From contig NZ_JANFDG010000009.1 in assembly GCF_024609765.1 (NCBI RefSeq), positions 62,001 through 126,000 of the forward strand: a DNA stretch of 64,000 nt, read 5' to 3'. Below the pieces are notes generated by a model. That model saw nothing but the letters and a program-made list of their open reading frames with translations, made no database searches and was not told the origin of the DNA. Below are positions 7,763-15,508 of this stretch, one piece after another (the stretch's first letter is position 1; each line of letters opens with the position of its first letter). Position numbers and translations under genes: made by a program. The stretch is from Shinella pollutisoli (lineage in GTDB: Bacteria > Pseudomonadota > Alphaproteobacteria > Rhizobiales > Rhizobiaceae).

Positions 7763-8305
7763 TGGACGACACAGCGGTCCCCCTGCCCATTCTTCCGCGA
7801 CCGCCCCGCCTTCCCGTTCCTGCCCCTCGGCGATCCGCGCATTCATCCGCTCCGCAACCTTTTCCTCGACCAGCCGCTCGAATTCCGCCGCCAGCGCGTC
7901 GAGATCGTCCGGCCCGCCCGCCGCCTCCTCGGCGGCGATGCGTTCGGCGACGAGCGCGCGCTGCAGGCTGTCGATCTTCTCCAGCGTGCGCACGATCAGC
8001 GAGACCGCCTCGATCGCCGCCTTGGCGTCGGCCTGGGCGAGCTTGCGCGCCGCCTCGTCGCCGGCGTCCTCCGCGGCCCGCTCGGCCGAGACCTTCTGGC
8101 TCTGGAAGCGCTGGAAGCGCTCGCGCAGCTCCTTGGTCATCTCGACCAGCATGCCCTGCATGTCGCCGAGCGGATCGGCCGCGGCCTCCGCCTTGGTGTC
8201 GAGCACCGGCGCGGCGCGGTCCGCGAACACGTCCCGCCGCGCCGCAAGCCCGTCATAGCCCGCCGGCTCCGCCGCCACCCCGAAAAGCCTCAGATCGATT
8301 TCCAT
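7706..8305 (-). CDS. Putative GTA g1-like protein (candidate small terminase), coiled-coil rich
   Basis: The protein has 199 residues from ATG 8305 (MEIDLRLFGVAAEP). Residues about 55-165 are a long charged helical region (MLVEMTKELRERFQRFQSQKVSAERAAEDAGDEAARKL...) with heptad-like spacing, ending in an FERLVEEKVAERMNARIAEG helix. It is the first gene of the GTA cluster, directly upstream of the large terminase, the position of RcGTA g1, which acts as small terminase. I see no sequence motif that proves this role. Unusually, the last 20 or so residues ([17 protein letters not shown]...) are encoded by one arm of the mosaic repeat at 7611-7762, so the ancestral C-terminus was probably lost or extended by the element. 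Confidence 0.55.
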   Translation of the reverse strand: MEIDLRLFGVAAEPAGYDGLAARRDVFADRAAPVLDTKAEAAADPLGDMQGMLVEMTKELRERFQRFQSQKVSAERAAEDAGDEAARKLAQADAKAAIEAVSLIVRTLEKIDSLQRALVAERIAAEEAAGGPDDLDALAAEFERLVEEKVAERMNARIAEGQEREGGAVAEEWAGGPLCRPPPSGLPAISPSKGEIGRT

Positions 8306-8321
8306 CGCCGCACCCGAAACG

Positions 8322-8353
8322 GAAAAGGCGCCCGTCCAGCCGAACGGGCGCCT
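8322..8353 (-). terminator. Terminator-like hairpin 21 bp upstream of the first GTA gene
   Basis: A perfect 10-bp inverted repeat, AGGCGCCCGT (8326-8335) and ACGGGCGCCT (8344-8353), has an 8-nt loop and is followed on the minus strand by TTTTCC. The nearest minus-strand gene upstream is the YcgN-like gene, whose stop at 8862 is about 500 bp away with an opposite-strand gene between. It could therefore be an attenuator in the GTA leader or a distal terminator. Confidence 0.65.
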
Positions 8354-8553
8354 GCCAAAATGTCCTGTCGGCCGGCCGGCCGCGGGCGGATATGCCCGGC
8401 CTCTCAGCCTCCGGAAGGCTCGGGGCGATCTCGCCACCCGCACCTTTCCGACCATGCCGTAACCCTAGCAAAGGACCGTCACGCCGTCAAGGACTATTTT
8501 CCTAGACCATGCGTTTTCTTCCGGCCGCCGCCGTTCCGTACTAGGTTTTCGCC

Positions 8554-8910
8554 ATGACCTCGGAGGACCTCGCCGATATGGCGCTCGGCCTGCCCGGCGC
8601 CTGCGAGAACGCCCATTTCGGGAAGCGCGACTTCCGGGTGGGCGAGCGGATCTTCATGTCGCTGCCGCAGGCCGGCCGCGCGGTGGTGAAGCTGACGCCC
8701 GGCCAGCAGGCGATGGCGCTGGCGACGGAGCCCGGGCTCTGTGCGGCGGTGCCCGGCGGCTGGGGTGCCAGAGGCTGGACCTCGCTCTATTTCGACGGCG
8801 CGCAGGCGGACACGGTGCGCGGCCTCGTCGAGACCGCCTGGCGCAACGTCGCGCCCAAGGCCTACACCTCTTCCTTGTCGCCCACTTCCAGCGGCCAGGT
8901 CACGAGGTAG
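8554..8910 (+). CDS. MmcQ/YjbR family protein (DUF419)
   Basis: This 118-residue protein of the YjbR/MmcQ double-wing fold begins [36 protein letters not shown], with the family's 'LP...E..HFG..DFRV..RIF' signature and then [35 protein letters not shown], the usual 'GWT.V.L' core. Members bind DNA or are of unknown role. The final 16 or so residues ([15 protein letters not shown]) look atypical because the reading frame runs into the convergent YcgN-like gene; the two coding regions overlap by 49 bp tail to tail. No operon partner is visible on this strand. Confidence 0.85.
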   Translation: MTSEDLADMALGLPGACENAHFGKRDFRVGERIFMSLPQAGRAVVKLTPGQQAMALATEPGLCAAVPGGWGARGWTSLYFDGAQADTVRGLVETAWRNVAPKAYTSSLSPTSSGQVTR

Positions 8911-9344
8911 TCCTCGTAGTCCTCGATGTCGATGCCCTCCTCGCTGACGGTGCGCCCGCGCGCGGAGATGCCGGCCTGGTGCACGGTCTCGGGGTCGCCG
9001 GAGACGAGCGGATGCCACCAGTAGAGGTCGTGGCCGTCGCGGATCAGGCGATAGCCGCAGGTCGGCGGCAGCCAGGAAATCGTCTGCACGCTCTCCACCG
9101 TCAGGCGGATGCAGTCGGGCACGGTCGCCTGCCGGTTCTCGTAGTCCTTGCAGCGACAGCTTTCCCCGTCGAGCAGAATGCAGCGGACCGAGGTCCAGAC
9201 GATCTCGCCCGTGTCCCAGTCCTCCAGCTTGTTGAGACAGCAGAGCCCGCAGCCGTCGCAGAGGCTCTCCCACTCCGCGTCGGACATCTCGGCGAGCGTC
9301 TTCGTCTTCCAGAACGGCAGGTCCTCGGTTTTCCGCATCGTCAT
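8862..9344 (-). CDS. YcgN family cysteine-cluster protein (UPF0260)
   Basis: This 160-residue protein of the YcgN/YkgJ zinc- or iron-chelating cysteine-cluster type starts at ATG 9344 or 9338 ([18 protein letters not shown]). Conserved cysteines lie in [15 protein letters not shown], the hallmark CDGCGxCC cluster, followed by [26 protein letters not shown] and [10 protein letters not shown]. The remainder, [25 protein letters not shown], is highly conserved in the family. The function is not established; a metal-binding role is inferred from the cysteines. It is divergent from the PBP gene (about 70 bp apart) and overlaps the convergent MmcQ-like gene by 49 bp. Confidence 0.9.
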   Translation of the reverse strand: MTMRKTEDLPFWKTKTLAEMSDAEWESLCDGCGLCCLNKLEDWDTGEIVWTSVRCILLDGESCRCKDYENRQATVPDCIRLTVESVQTISWLPPTCGYRLIRDGHDLYWWHPLVSGDPETVHQAGISARGRTVSEEGIDIEDYEDYLVTWPLEVGDKEEV

Positions 9345-9412
9345 GCCCGACCCCTGGACCCGTCCGCCGCAAAGGTCAAGCCCGTTCTCTATCGCCGCGA
9401 AGCCTGCTATCC

Positions 9413-11662
9413 TTGAAGAATACCCGGCCGTCACCGGACGTTAACCGGAAAAGGGCAGGCTCACGCCGCGCTCATCAACAGCAGGCAGACGACGTGGAAG
9501 ACGAGAGCCCGAAGCCGGTCAAACCCCGCCGCCGCAAGCGGCACATCCTGCTGCGCATCGACAGCTGGATCGATTCGACCATCTGGAACGCCGGTTTCCG
9601 CGCGGCCGAGATCTGGGAGGAGATCACCATCTTCTCCCGCCGCTTCCACGCCAAGGGGTGGAAGAAGGCGGTCTTCGAGGTCGCCGGCGAGGGCATGAAC
9701 CTCGGCGCGGCCGGCTTCGTGCTGCTGCTCGCGCTGGCGCTTCCCGCCTTCGAGGAGACCAAGGGCAACTGGCGCGCCCACGGCGACTTCGCCGTCACCT
9801 TCCTCGACCGCTACGGCAACGAGATCGGCCACCGCGGCATCATCCACGAGGATTCCGTGCCGATCGACGAACTGCCGGACCACCTGATCAAGGCGGTGCT
9901 GGCGACCGAGGACCGGCGCTTCTTCAGCCATTTCGGCATCGACTTCCTCGGCCTCGCCCGCGCCATGAACGAGAACGCGCGCGCCGGCGGCGTCGTGCAG
10001 GGCGGCTCCACCCTCACCCAGCAGCTCGCCAAGAACCTGTTCCTCTCCAACGAGCGCACCATCGAGCGCAAGATCAAGGAGGCGTTCCTGGCGCTGTGGC
10101 TGGAGGCGAACCTCTCCAAGAAGGAGATCCTGCGCCTCTATCTCGACCGCGCCTACATGGGCGGCGGCACCTTCGGCGTGGCGGCGGCCGCGCAGTTCTA
10201 TTTCGGCAAGGCCGTCACCGACGTCAACCTCGCCGAATCCGCCATGCTCGCCGGCCTCTTCAAGGCGCCGGCCCGCTACGCGCCGCACGTCAACCTGCCG
10301 GCCGCCCGCGCGCGGGCCAACGAGGTGCTGACCAACCTCGTCCAGGGCGGGCTGATGACCGAGGGCCAGGTGATCGCCGCGCGGCGCAATCCGGCGAGCG
10401 TCATCGACCGCAACGAGAAGACTGCGCCCGACTTCTTCCTCGACTGGGCCTTCGAGGAGGTCCAGCGCATCGCCAGGCCCTTCGCCCAGCATTCGCTGGT
10501 GGTCCGCACCACCATCGACATGGGCCTGCAGGCGGCGGCCGAGGAGGCCGTCGAAAGCGGCCTTCGCCAGTACGGCGACAGCTACCGCGTCAAGCAGGGC
10601 GCGCTGGTGATGGTGGAGAACGGCGGGGCGGTGCGCGCCATGGTCGGCGGCCGCGACTACGGCGAGAGCCAGTTCAACCGCGCCACGCGGGCGCTGCGCC
10701 AGCCGGGCTCCTCCTTCAAAGTCTATACCTATTCGGCCGCGATGGAATCCGGCATGACGCCGGAGACGACGATCGTCGACGCGCCGATCAGCTGGGGCGG
10801 CTGGTCGCCGCAGAACTACGGCCGCAGCTATGCCGGCCGCATGACGCTGATGACGGCGCTCGCCAAATCGATCAACACCGTCCCCGTGCGCCTCGCCAAG
10901 GAGAAGCTCGGCACGCCGCGGATCGCCGAGATGGCGAAGGCGATGGGCGTCGAGACGCCGATCCGCACCGACAAGACCATGCCGCTCGGCACCTCCGAGG
11001 TGACCGTGCTCGACCAGGCGACCGCCTACGCGATCTTCCCCGCCGGCGGCCTCCAGTCGCGCCGCCACGGCATCAGCCAGATCATGAACTACGACGGCGA
11101 CATCCTCTACGACTTCAACCGCGACGAGCCGCCGGCGAAACGCGTGCTGTCGGAGGCGGCGCTCTCCTCGATGAACCGCATCCTCGTCACCATCCCGGTG
11201 AGCGGCACGGCGCGGCGCGGCGCGCTCGACGGCGGCATCGTCTCGGGCGGCAAGACCGGCACGACCCAGGCCTATCGCGACGCCTGGTACGTCGGCTTCA
11301 CCGGCAACTACACGACCGCCGTCTGGTTCGGCAACGACGACTACACCTCGACCAACAACATGACCGGCGGCTCGCTGCCGGCGATGACCTTCAAGCGGCT
11401 GATGGACTATGCCCACCAGGGCATCGAGCTCCGCGCCATCCCCGGCATCGACGATCCGCTGCCGGACGGTGCGAAGGCGACCGCCGTCGCGCACAAGGAC
11501 GAGGACGGCGCGCTGCCGCGCCTCGTGCGACCGCGCTCGCTGTCGGCGGAGGTGACGAAGCTGCTGCGCGACATCGCCCGCCGCTTCAACGAGGCCAAGC
11601 CGCTCAAGGGCGACGGCCGGGTCGCCGCGCTTGACGCGGCGGACGCGAAGCGGACAGAGTGA
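9413..11662 (+). CDS. Class A penicillin-binding protein (bifunctional transglycosylase/transpeptidase, PBP1a type)
   Basis: This 749-residue enzyme polymerises lipid II and cross-links peptidoglycan at the cytoplasmic membrane. It has a basic cytoplasmic tail (residues 1-45) and one membrane anchor at about 96-113. The GT51 domain has [16 protein letters not shown] (catalytic Glu166) and [21 protein letters not shown]. The transpeptidase domain carries SSFK (Ser433, Lys436), SIN (486-488) and KTGTT (614-618). The long N-terminal tail and missing C-terminal extension are common in rhizobial PBP1 proteins. The start is TTG at 9413, the first codon after the divergent YcgN-like gene; a later start is possible because the tail is low-complexity. 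All catalytic motifs are intact. Confidence 0.93.
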   Translation: MKNTRPSPDVNRKRAGSRRAHQQQADDVEDESPKPVKPRRRKRHILLRIDSWIDSTIWNAGFRAAEIWEEITIFSRRFHAKGWKKAVFEVAGEGMNLGAAGFVLLLALALPAFEETKGNWRAHGDFAVTFLDRYGNEIGHRGIIHEDSVPIDELPDHLIKAVLATEDRRFFSHFGIDFLGLARAMNENARAGGVVQGGSTLTQQLAKNLFLSNERTIERKIKEAFLALWLEANLSKKEILRLYLDRAYMGGGTFGVAAAAQFYFGKAVTDVNLAESAMLAGLFKAPARYAPHVNLPAARARANEVLTNLVQGGLMTEGQVIAARRNPASVIDRNEKTAPDFFLDWAFEEVQRIARPFAQHSLVVRTTIDMGLQAAAEEAVESGLRQYGDSYRVKQGALVMVENGGAVRAMVGGRDYGESQFNRATRALRQPGSSFKVYTYSAAMESGMTPETTIVDAPISWGGWSPQNYGRSYAGRMTLMTALAKSINTVPVRLAKEKLGTPRIAEMAKAMGVETPIRTDKTMPLGTSEVTVLDQATAYAIFPAGGLQSRRHGISQIMNYDGDILYDFNRDEPPAKRVLSEAALSSMNRILVTIPVSGTARRGALDGGIVSGGKTGTTQAYRDAWYVGFTGNYTTAVWFGNDDYTSTNNMTGGSLPAMTFKRLMDYAHQGIELRAIPGIDDPLPDGAKATAVAHKDEDGALPRLVRPRSLSAEVTKLLRDIARRFNEAKPLKGDGRVAALDAADAKRTE

Positions 11663-11691
11663 CGCCAACCTGATTCCAACGGTGGACCGCA

Positions 11692-12285
11692 TTGTTCCGC
11701 ATCCCCCTCGTCATCGCCTTGGCCCTTGCCATCGCCTTCGGTCTCGGCGTGGTCGGCTCGGTCTGGGCGCTCAGGGCGACGGTCGGCTTCGGCGCCATCG
11801 CGCTCGGCCCCTGGACGGCCTTCCCGGCCGCGCAGACGATCGACGCCGACCCCTATGCCAAGGCGCACCGCGCCCGCGACGGCCGGCTGCTTTTCGGCGG
11901 CGCCGAGGGCCTCGCCTTCACCGCCGCCACCGACAGCGACGGCCGCAACCTCGTGCGCCAGTGCCGCTACCGCATCGAGGGCATCACGCCGCCCGCGCGG
12001 CTGTGGACGCTGCACGCCGCCGACCGGGAGGGCAACGCGCTCGCGGCGGGCCGGCCGGACCTGCCCGAGGGCCTCAACGCCTGGTCGGTGCTGCGCAGGC
12101 CGGACGGCAGCTTCGTCATCGACATCGCCTCCGGCGCGGCACCTGGCAACTGGCTCGCCATCCCCGAGGGGCGCGGCGCCTTCCTCCTGGTCATGACGCT
12201 GCTCGACACGCCGACGGCCGGCAGCTCCGGCGTCATCGACCTCGCCATGCCCGGCATCGTCCGGCTGGGCTGCGCCGATGCGTAG
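11692..12285 (+). CDS. DUF1214 domain-containing membrane-anchored protein
   Basis: This 197-residue protein has one N-terminal membrane segment (about residues 4-30, LVIALALAIAFGLGVVGSVWAL) and a DUF1214 domain outside the membrane: DPYAKAHRARDGRLLFGGAEGLAF, CRYRIEGITPPARLWTLHAAD and a C-terminal DTPTAGSSGVIDLAMPGIVRLGC. The start is TTG at 11692. It overlaps the following DUF1254 gene by 8 bp, and both lie just downstream of the PBP, so the three may be co-transcribed. The DUF1214/DUF1254 pair is conserved in Rhizobiales; its role is unknown to me. Confidence 0.85.
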   Translation: MFRIPLVIALALAIAFGLGVVGSVWALRATVGFGAIALGPWTAFPAAQTIDADPYAKAHRARDGRLLFGGAEGLAFTAATDSDGRNLVRQCRYRIEGITPPARLWTLHAADREGNALAAGRPDLPEGLNAWSVLRRPDGSFVIDIASGAAPGNWLAIPEGRGAFLLVMTLLDTPTAGSSGVIDLAMPGIVRLGCADA

Positions 12286-12826
12286 CCTCCTCTACGCCGT
12301 CGCCGTCGGCCTCATCGGCGCGGCCCTGCTGCACATCGTCATCATCCTGTCGCTGCCGAGCTTCACCGGCCGCGACGCCTATACGCGGGTGCAGACCTTC
12401 GGCGAGACGAACCGCTTCTTCCCGCTCGCCAATTCGAGCGTCGACATCGCCCCCGTCAACGACGACCCGGCGATCCGCACGGCCGTCTGCGCCTTCTCTT
12501 TGGAAAACGGGCCGATCCGCCTCTTCGCCGAGGGCGACGTGCCCTTCTGGTCGCTCGCCGTCTACGACAGCGCCTCGAACGAGGTGTTCAGCATGAACGA
12601 CCGCACCTCGGTGACGGGCGCGCTCGACACGCTGGTCGCGACCCCGATCCAGCTGATCGGCATCCGCAAGGCGGTGCCGCCGGAGCTGGAGCGGGCGATC
12701 CTCGTAGAGATGCGCGGGCTGGAGGGCTATGCGGTCCTGCGCACCTTCGTGCCGGCCGCAAGCTACCTGGAATCGGCCACCGCCTTCCTCGCCGACGCGA
12801 GCTGCGAGATCTTCGCGCCCGGCTGA
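12278..12826 (+). CDS. DUF1254 domain-containing membrane-anchored protein
   Basis: This 182-residue protein has an N-terminal membrane anchor (about residues 4-27, LLYAVAVGLIGAALLHIVIILSLP) and then a DUF1254-like domain (DAYTRVQTFGETNRFFPLANSSVDIAPVNDDPAIRTAVCAF, FWSLAVYDSASNEVFSMNDR). ATG 12278 overlaps the DUF1214 stop by 8 bp, a sign of translational coupling. In larger proteins DUF1254 and DUF1214 are fused, so here the two chains may act as a split membrane-tethered complex. No catalytic function is assignable from sequence. Confidence 0.82.
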   Translation: MRSLLYAVAVGLIGAALLHIVIILSLPSFTGRDAYTRVQTFGETNRFFPLANSSVDIAPVNDDPAIRTAVCAFSLENGPIRLFAEGDVPFWSLAVYDSASNEVFSMNDRTSVTGALDTLVATPIQLIGIRKAVPPELERAILVEMRGLEGYAVLRTFVPAASYLESATAFLADASCEIFAPG

Positions 12827-12951
12827 CCGCCGCCGTCAGGGCAGGACCGACACCGGGGAGCAATCGGAACTGTCGGCCGCCGCGGCTCGCGGCGGCATTC
12901 GACGCGCCGGCCCCGCGGGGAGCCAGCCCGGTGCGCTCCGCGCGTCGGCCG

Positions 12952-13146
12952 TCAGGAGCTGCGCGCCGAATCCGGCCCGCCGCGCTGTGCCGCGGCCGCC
13001 TTGGCGCGCGCGGCCAGCATCGCCGGCGTCAGACGCTCGTAGCGAACGCCGGTGAAGAGAAGAACCTGGGCCGGAGCCTCGCGGCGCACGGTCTCGCGTT
13101 GCGGGCCTCGCGCGCGCCACTCCTCCAATCGTACTACGTCTGCCAT
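12952..13146 (-). CDS. Small conserved hypothetical protein
   Basis: This 64-residue protein starts at ATG 13146 (MADVVRLEEWRARGPQRE). It has an N-terminal VVRLEEWRAR segment and a short ILLFTGVRYER-like patch (QVLLFTGVRYERL), a combination I associate with uncharacterised small rhizobial proteins. There is no signal peptide or membrane segment. It is flanked by the DUF1254 gene (convergent) and a long regulatory-looking gap. The conserved central patch and normal codon use support it as a real gene; function unknown. Confidence 0.65.
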   Translation of the reverse strand: MADVVRLEEWRARGPQRETVRREAPAQVLLFTGVRYERLTPAMLAARAKAAAAQRGGPDSARSS

Positions 13147-13741
13147 TCTCGCCTCCAAAAGAAGAATCGAGACGGATGAAGTACTCCTACAATCTCACCC
13201 TGCCCGCTTTGCGCAGGCCGGTGCATCCGGTCCGTCACCCGGCCGCGACGTGAGTTCGGTGTCACCCTGTCGCCGCGGTCGGATGGAAAACGGCGATCGG
13301 CCTCGCCCGGTTCCCGAAGGGAACGCGATGGGCGCCGTCCGGTATCCGGAACATCGCACCTTTCCCGCGGCGGAGCGGGACTTTCCCCTCCGCCGGCCCG
13401 GCCGAATCATAGCACGCCCGAAGAAGCGGACGAACCGACCGGCCTCGCGAATTTTAGCGACCATGCGGTTAACACACTGTTAAGCCTAGATGCATCCGCG
13501 CTCCGGCGCTGTTCCCGACGGCACAGGGCCTGCATGCCGCGCGCAATTTCAGCCTTTCCTCACGGACCTTCACCGTCCGTTAATCATGACGGCCCTATGC
13601 TGGCACCCGCTCCGCCCGAAAGGCGGCGGCCGGGAAGAGCGTGAAAAACGTCCTTCTTGCAAGGACATACGGGTTTCTCCTTCCCATCCATCATCACGAG
13701 GGCCGGCCTGGGGCGGCGGGTCCGGGGACGACAGGTGTTTC
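13147..13741. other. 595-bp intergenic region with a CtrA-type box
   Basis: I see no convincing gene here. A 89-codon minus-strand reading frame (13195-13464, MVAKIREAGRFVRFFGRAM...) is very basic and unsupported. The notable element is the TTAA-N7-TTAA box at 13469-13483. A short inverted repeat ACGGAC/GTCCGT (13562-13580) precedes TTAAT. The 3' part may be the 5' untranslated region of the DUF2336 gene. Confidence 0.5.
13469..13483. promoter_or_regulatory. Perfect CtrA consensus box (TTAA-N7-TTAA)
   Basis: TTAACACACTGTTAA matches the CtrA full-site consensus of alphaproteobacteria exactly. It lies 259 bp before the DUF2336 start (13742), with no stronger promoter visible between, and about 320 bp from the small minus-strand gene. 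It suggests cell-cycle control of one of these genes. Confidence 0.5.
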
Positions 13742-14695
13742 GTGGCGGACAGGTTTCGCGAACTGGAAAGGCCGCAATCGGGGCGGCCGAAGGATATCGT
13801 GCTGATGGCCACGGTCTCCAGCTTCGAGAGCCTGCGCTTCCCCTCACGCGCCGACCTCGGCCAGTTCGCCGAGCTGTTCGAGCCGCTCTATGCCGCCTCG
13901 ACGGAGGACGCGCGCCGGCAGGCGGTCGCGGCCCTCTCGCGCTGCCCGCAGGTCCCCGAGCGGACCGCCCTCTTCATCGGCACGCAGCCGGTCGGCATCG
14001 CCGCGATCTTCCTCACCGTCTCCAGGGCCGTCAGCGACCGCACGCTGCTCGCCGTCCTCGATGCGACGGGACCTGAGCACGCGCGCGCCATCGCCGGGCG
14101 CGAGGCGCTGTCGCCCGCCGTCGTGGAGGCCCTCGTCGGCCGCCACCAGGATCACGCCAGCCGGCAGACCGGCGCGGAGCGCGAGGATGTCCGCCAGGAC
14201 GCGGAGCGCACGGCGCGCGAGGAGGCCGTGCGCGACGAGCTGCGCGCGCTGGTGCGCGCCATGGGTCCCGTCCGCGACGCGGCGCCGGCGCCGCTCGCGC
14301 CGGCAAGCGAGCTCCACCGGGCGCTGCTCGTGCGCTTCGCGCGCGCCGGCGAGACCGGCATGCTCGCCGTGGCGCTCGCCGACGCGCTCGGCGCCAGCCA
14401 GTGGCTGTCGGAGCGCATCCTTCTCGACCTCTCCGGCCAGCAGCTCGCCGAGACGCTGCTGGCGCTCGGGCTCGACCGGGCGGACAGCCGCTTCGTCCTG
14501 TCGAAGGTCTATCCGCACATGACGGCGGGCGCCGCCGGGGCGCTCGTCGCCGCGCTCGATCCGGAAAGCGCCGTCGAGCGGGTGCGAAGCTGGCAGCGCG
14601 CCGACCGCTACACCAACGGCGGCGACCTGCCGGAGGCCGCCAACGGCGACGGCGCGCCGGCCACGGACGCCCGCCGCGGCCGCGCCGCCGGCTGA
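13742..14695 (+). CDS. DUF2336 domain-containing protein
   Basis: This 317-residue, mostly helical protein has repeated Ala/Leu-rich helices resembling HEAT-type repeats: LRFPSRADLGQFAELFEPLYAASTEDARRQAVAALSRCPQVPERTALFIGTQPVGIAAIFLT, then ALVRAMG..., and DRADSRFVLSKVYPHM. This is the DUF2336 layout common in Rhizobiales. GTG 13742 (VADRFRELERPQSGRPKDIVLMATVSSFESL) is preferred because RFRELE...SGR.KDIVLMATV looks conserved; ATG 13805 is the alternative. The C-terminal 30 residues are low-complexity. Members are sometimes tied to cell-cycle or general stress functions, but no mechanism is known. A CtrA box lies upstream. Confidence 0.85.
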   Translation: MADRFRELERPQSGRPKDIVLMATVSSFESLRFPSRADLGQFAELFEPLYAASTEDARRQAVAALSRCPQVPERTALFIGTQPVGIAAIFLTVSRAVSDRTLLAVLDATGPEHARAIAGREALSPAVVEALVGRHQDHASRQTGAEREDVRQDAERTAREEAVRDELRALVRAMGPVRDAAPAPLAPASELHRALLVRFARAGETGMLAVALADALGASQWLSERILLDLSGQQLAETLLALGLDRADSRFVLSKVYPHMTAGAAGALVAALDPESAVERVRSWQRADRYTNGGDLPEAANGDGAPATDARRGRAAG

Positions 14696-14705
14696 AACAC
14701 GCCGC

Positions 14706-14837
14706 TCAGAGGACCGGGCGCCTGACGGCCGTGCTCCCGGCCGCCCCTTCCCGCCGCTCGGCGGCGAGCGCCGCCAGCATGGTCGCGACGAACATTCCCG
14801 AAATCAGCAGCGCAAGGGCAGGCAGCACGACGAACAT
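14706..14837 (-). CDS. Possible small membrane protein (43 residues)
   Basis: ATG 14837 opens MFVVLPALALLISGMFVATMLAALAAERREG, one strong hydrophobic segment (residues 2-27) followed by a charged tail. The frame is closed by TGA at 14706, right after the DUF2336 stop on the other strand. The single-span, short-tail layout fits bacterial small membrane proteins. No family is recognised and the RBS is weak, so it may be spurious. Confidence 0.4.
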   Translation of the reverse strand: MFVVLPALALLISGMFVATMLAALAAERREGAAGSTAVRRPVL

Positions 14838-14948
14838 GGGGGTTCTCCAGGGTTGGTCCGCGGGCCGCTCCGCCCGCGTGGCCTTCTTCTCGCATGCTGG
14901 CGTCGCGGCGGGTGTTCCCGCCGGAACAGGGACGACTTTGCTGCGCTA

Positions 14949-15101
14949 CCCCCCTCCGGCCTGCCGGCCATCTCCCCCTCAAGGGGGGAGATTGGCAAGA
15001 CGTGAAACCCTCGCTCGAATTGCACCGTCCAAGATGAGCGAAACGGCGCTCCATCCAATCTCCCGCCTTGAGGGGGAGATGCCCGGCAGGGCAGAGGGGG
15101 G
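14949..15101. repeat. Mosaic palindromic element, subfamily A, downstream of DUF1491
   Basis: The left arm is CCCCCCTCCGGCCTGCCGGCC then TCTCCCCCTCAAGGGGGGAGA; the right arm is TCTCCCGCCTTGAGGGGGAGA then TGCCCGGCAGGGCAGAGGGG. The spacer is about 70 bp. It ends 14 bp before the DUF1491 stop codon. Confidence 0.88.
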
Positions 15102-15115
15102 TGGCGACGGCACAA

Positions 15116-15493
15116 TCACCGCCGGAAGAACCCGTCGTCCTCCGGCTCCCCGCCCGCAAACGGGATAATATCCCCGATCTCGTCCGCCTCGACCGCCACC
15201 ACCCACAGATCCCCGTCGAAGCGGCGTTCGCGGGCGATGGCCTCCGCCACCGTCGCGGCGTCCGCCCGGTCGAGCCGGGTCTCGAACAGCCGGCTGTCGC
15301 GGTCCTCCGGCGCAAGCAGGCTCTGCGGTGCGGGCGCATGCAGGCTCTCGCGCCCGTCGCGAAAGATCTGGCGCACGAAGATCGCCCCCGCCTCCTCCGC
15401 GCCCTTGACCTCGACGGCCGCGAAATCGCCGCGCGAAAAAACGCGGCGGACGAGGGCGGCGACGAAGACGGCGGAGCGGAGGCGCGTCGTCAC
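15116..15493 (-). CDS. DUF1491 family protein
   Basis: This 125-residue protein matches the alphaproteobacterial DUF1491 family: RLRSAVFVAALVRRVFSRGDFAAVEVKGAEEAGAIFVRQIFRDG near the start, a central SLLAPEDRDSRLFE and a C-terminal ERRFDGDLWVVAVEAD. The function is unknown. It is the third gene of a minus-strand run, 15 bp after the peptidoglycan-binding-domain gene, itself overlapping the histidine kinase; the three probably share a transcript. No membrane segment or signal peptide is present. Confidence 0.85.
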   Translation of the reverse strand: MTTRLRSAVFVAALVRRVFSRGDFAAVEVKGAEEAGAIFVRQIFRDGRESLHAPAPQSLLAPEDRDSRLFETRLDRADAATVAEAIARERRFDGDLWVVAVEADEIGDIIPFAGGEPEDDGFFRR

Positions 15494-15508
15494 GGGCGGC
15501 GCACGGCG

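Noticed and set aside
1-8305. Interpretation of the phage-like region as a prophage
   Set aside because: No integrase, repressor, replication gene or att repeat is visible on the right flank, and gene order matches RcGTA. The left side is cut by the window, so this cannot be excluded fully.
8354-8553. Possible tRNA or small RNA gene in the gap before the MmcQ-like gene
   Set aside because: Short hairpins exist (for example AGCCT-TCCGG-AGGCT), but no cloverleaf with a T-loop and acceptor end could be built.
13195-13464. An 89-codon minus-strand frame just right of the CtrA box region
   Set aside because: It begins MVAKIREAGRFVRFFGRAM but soon becomes a basic, low-complexity sequence without a recognisable family or RBS; kept only as a note in the intergenic entry.
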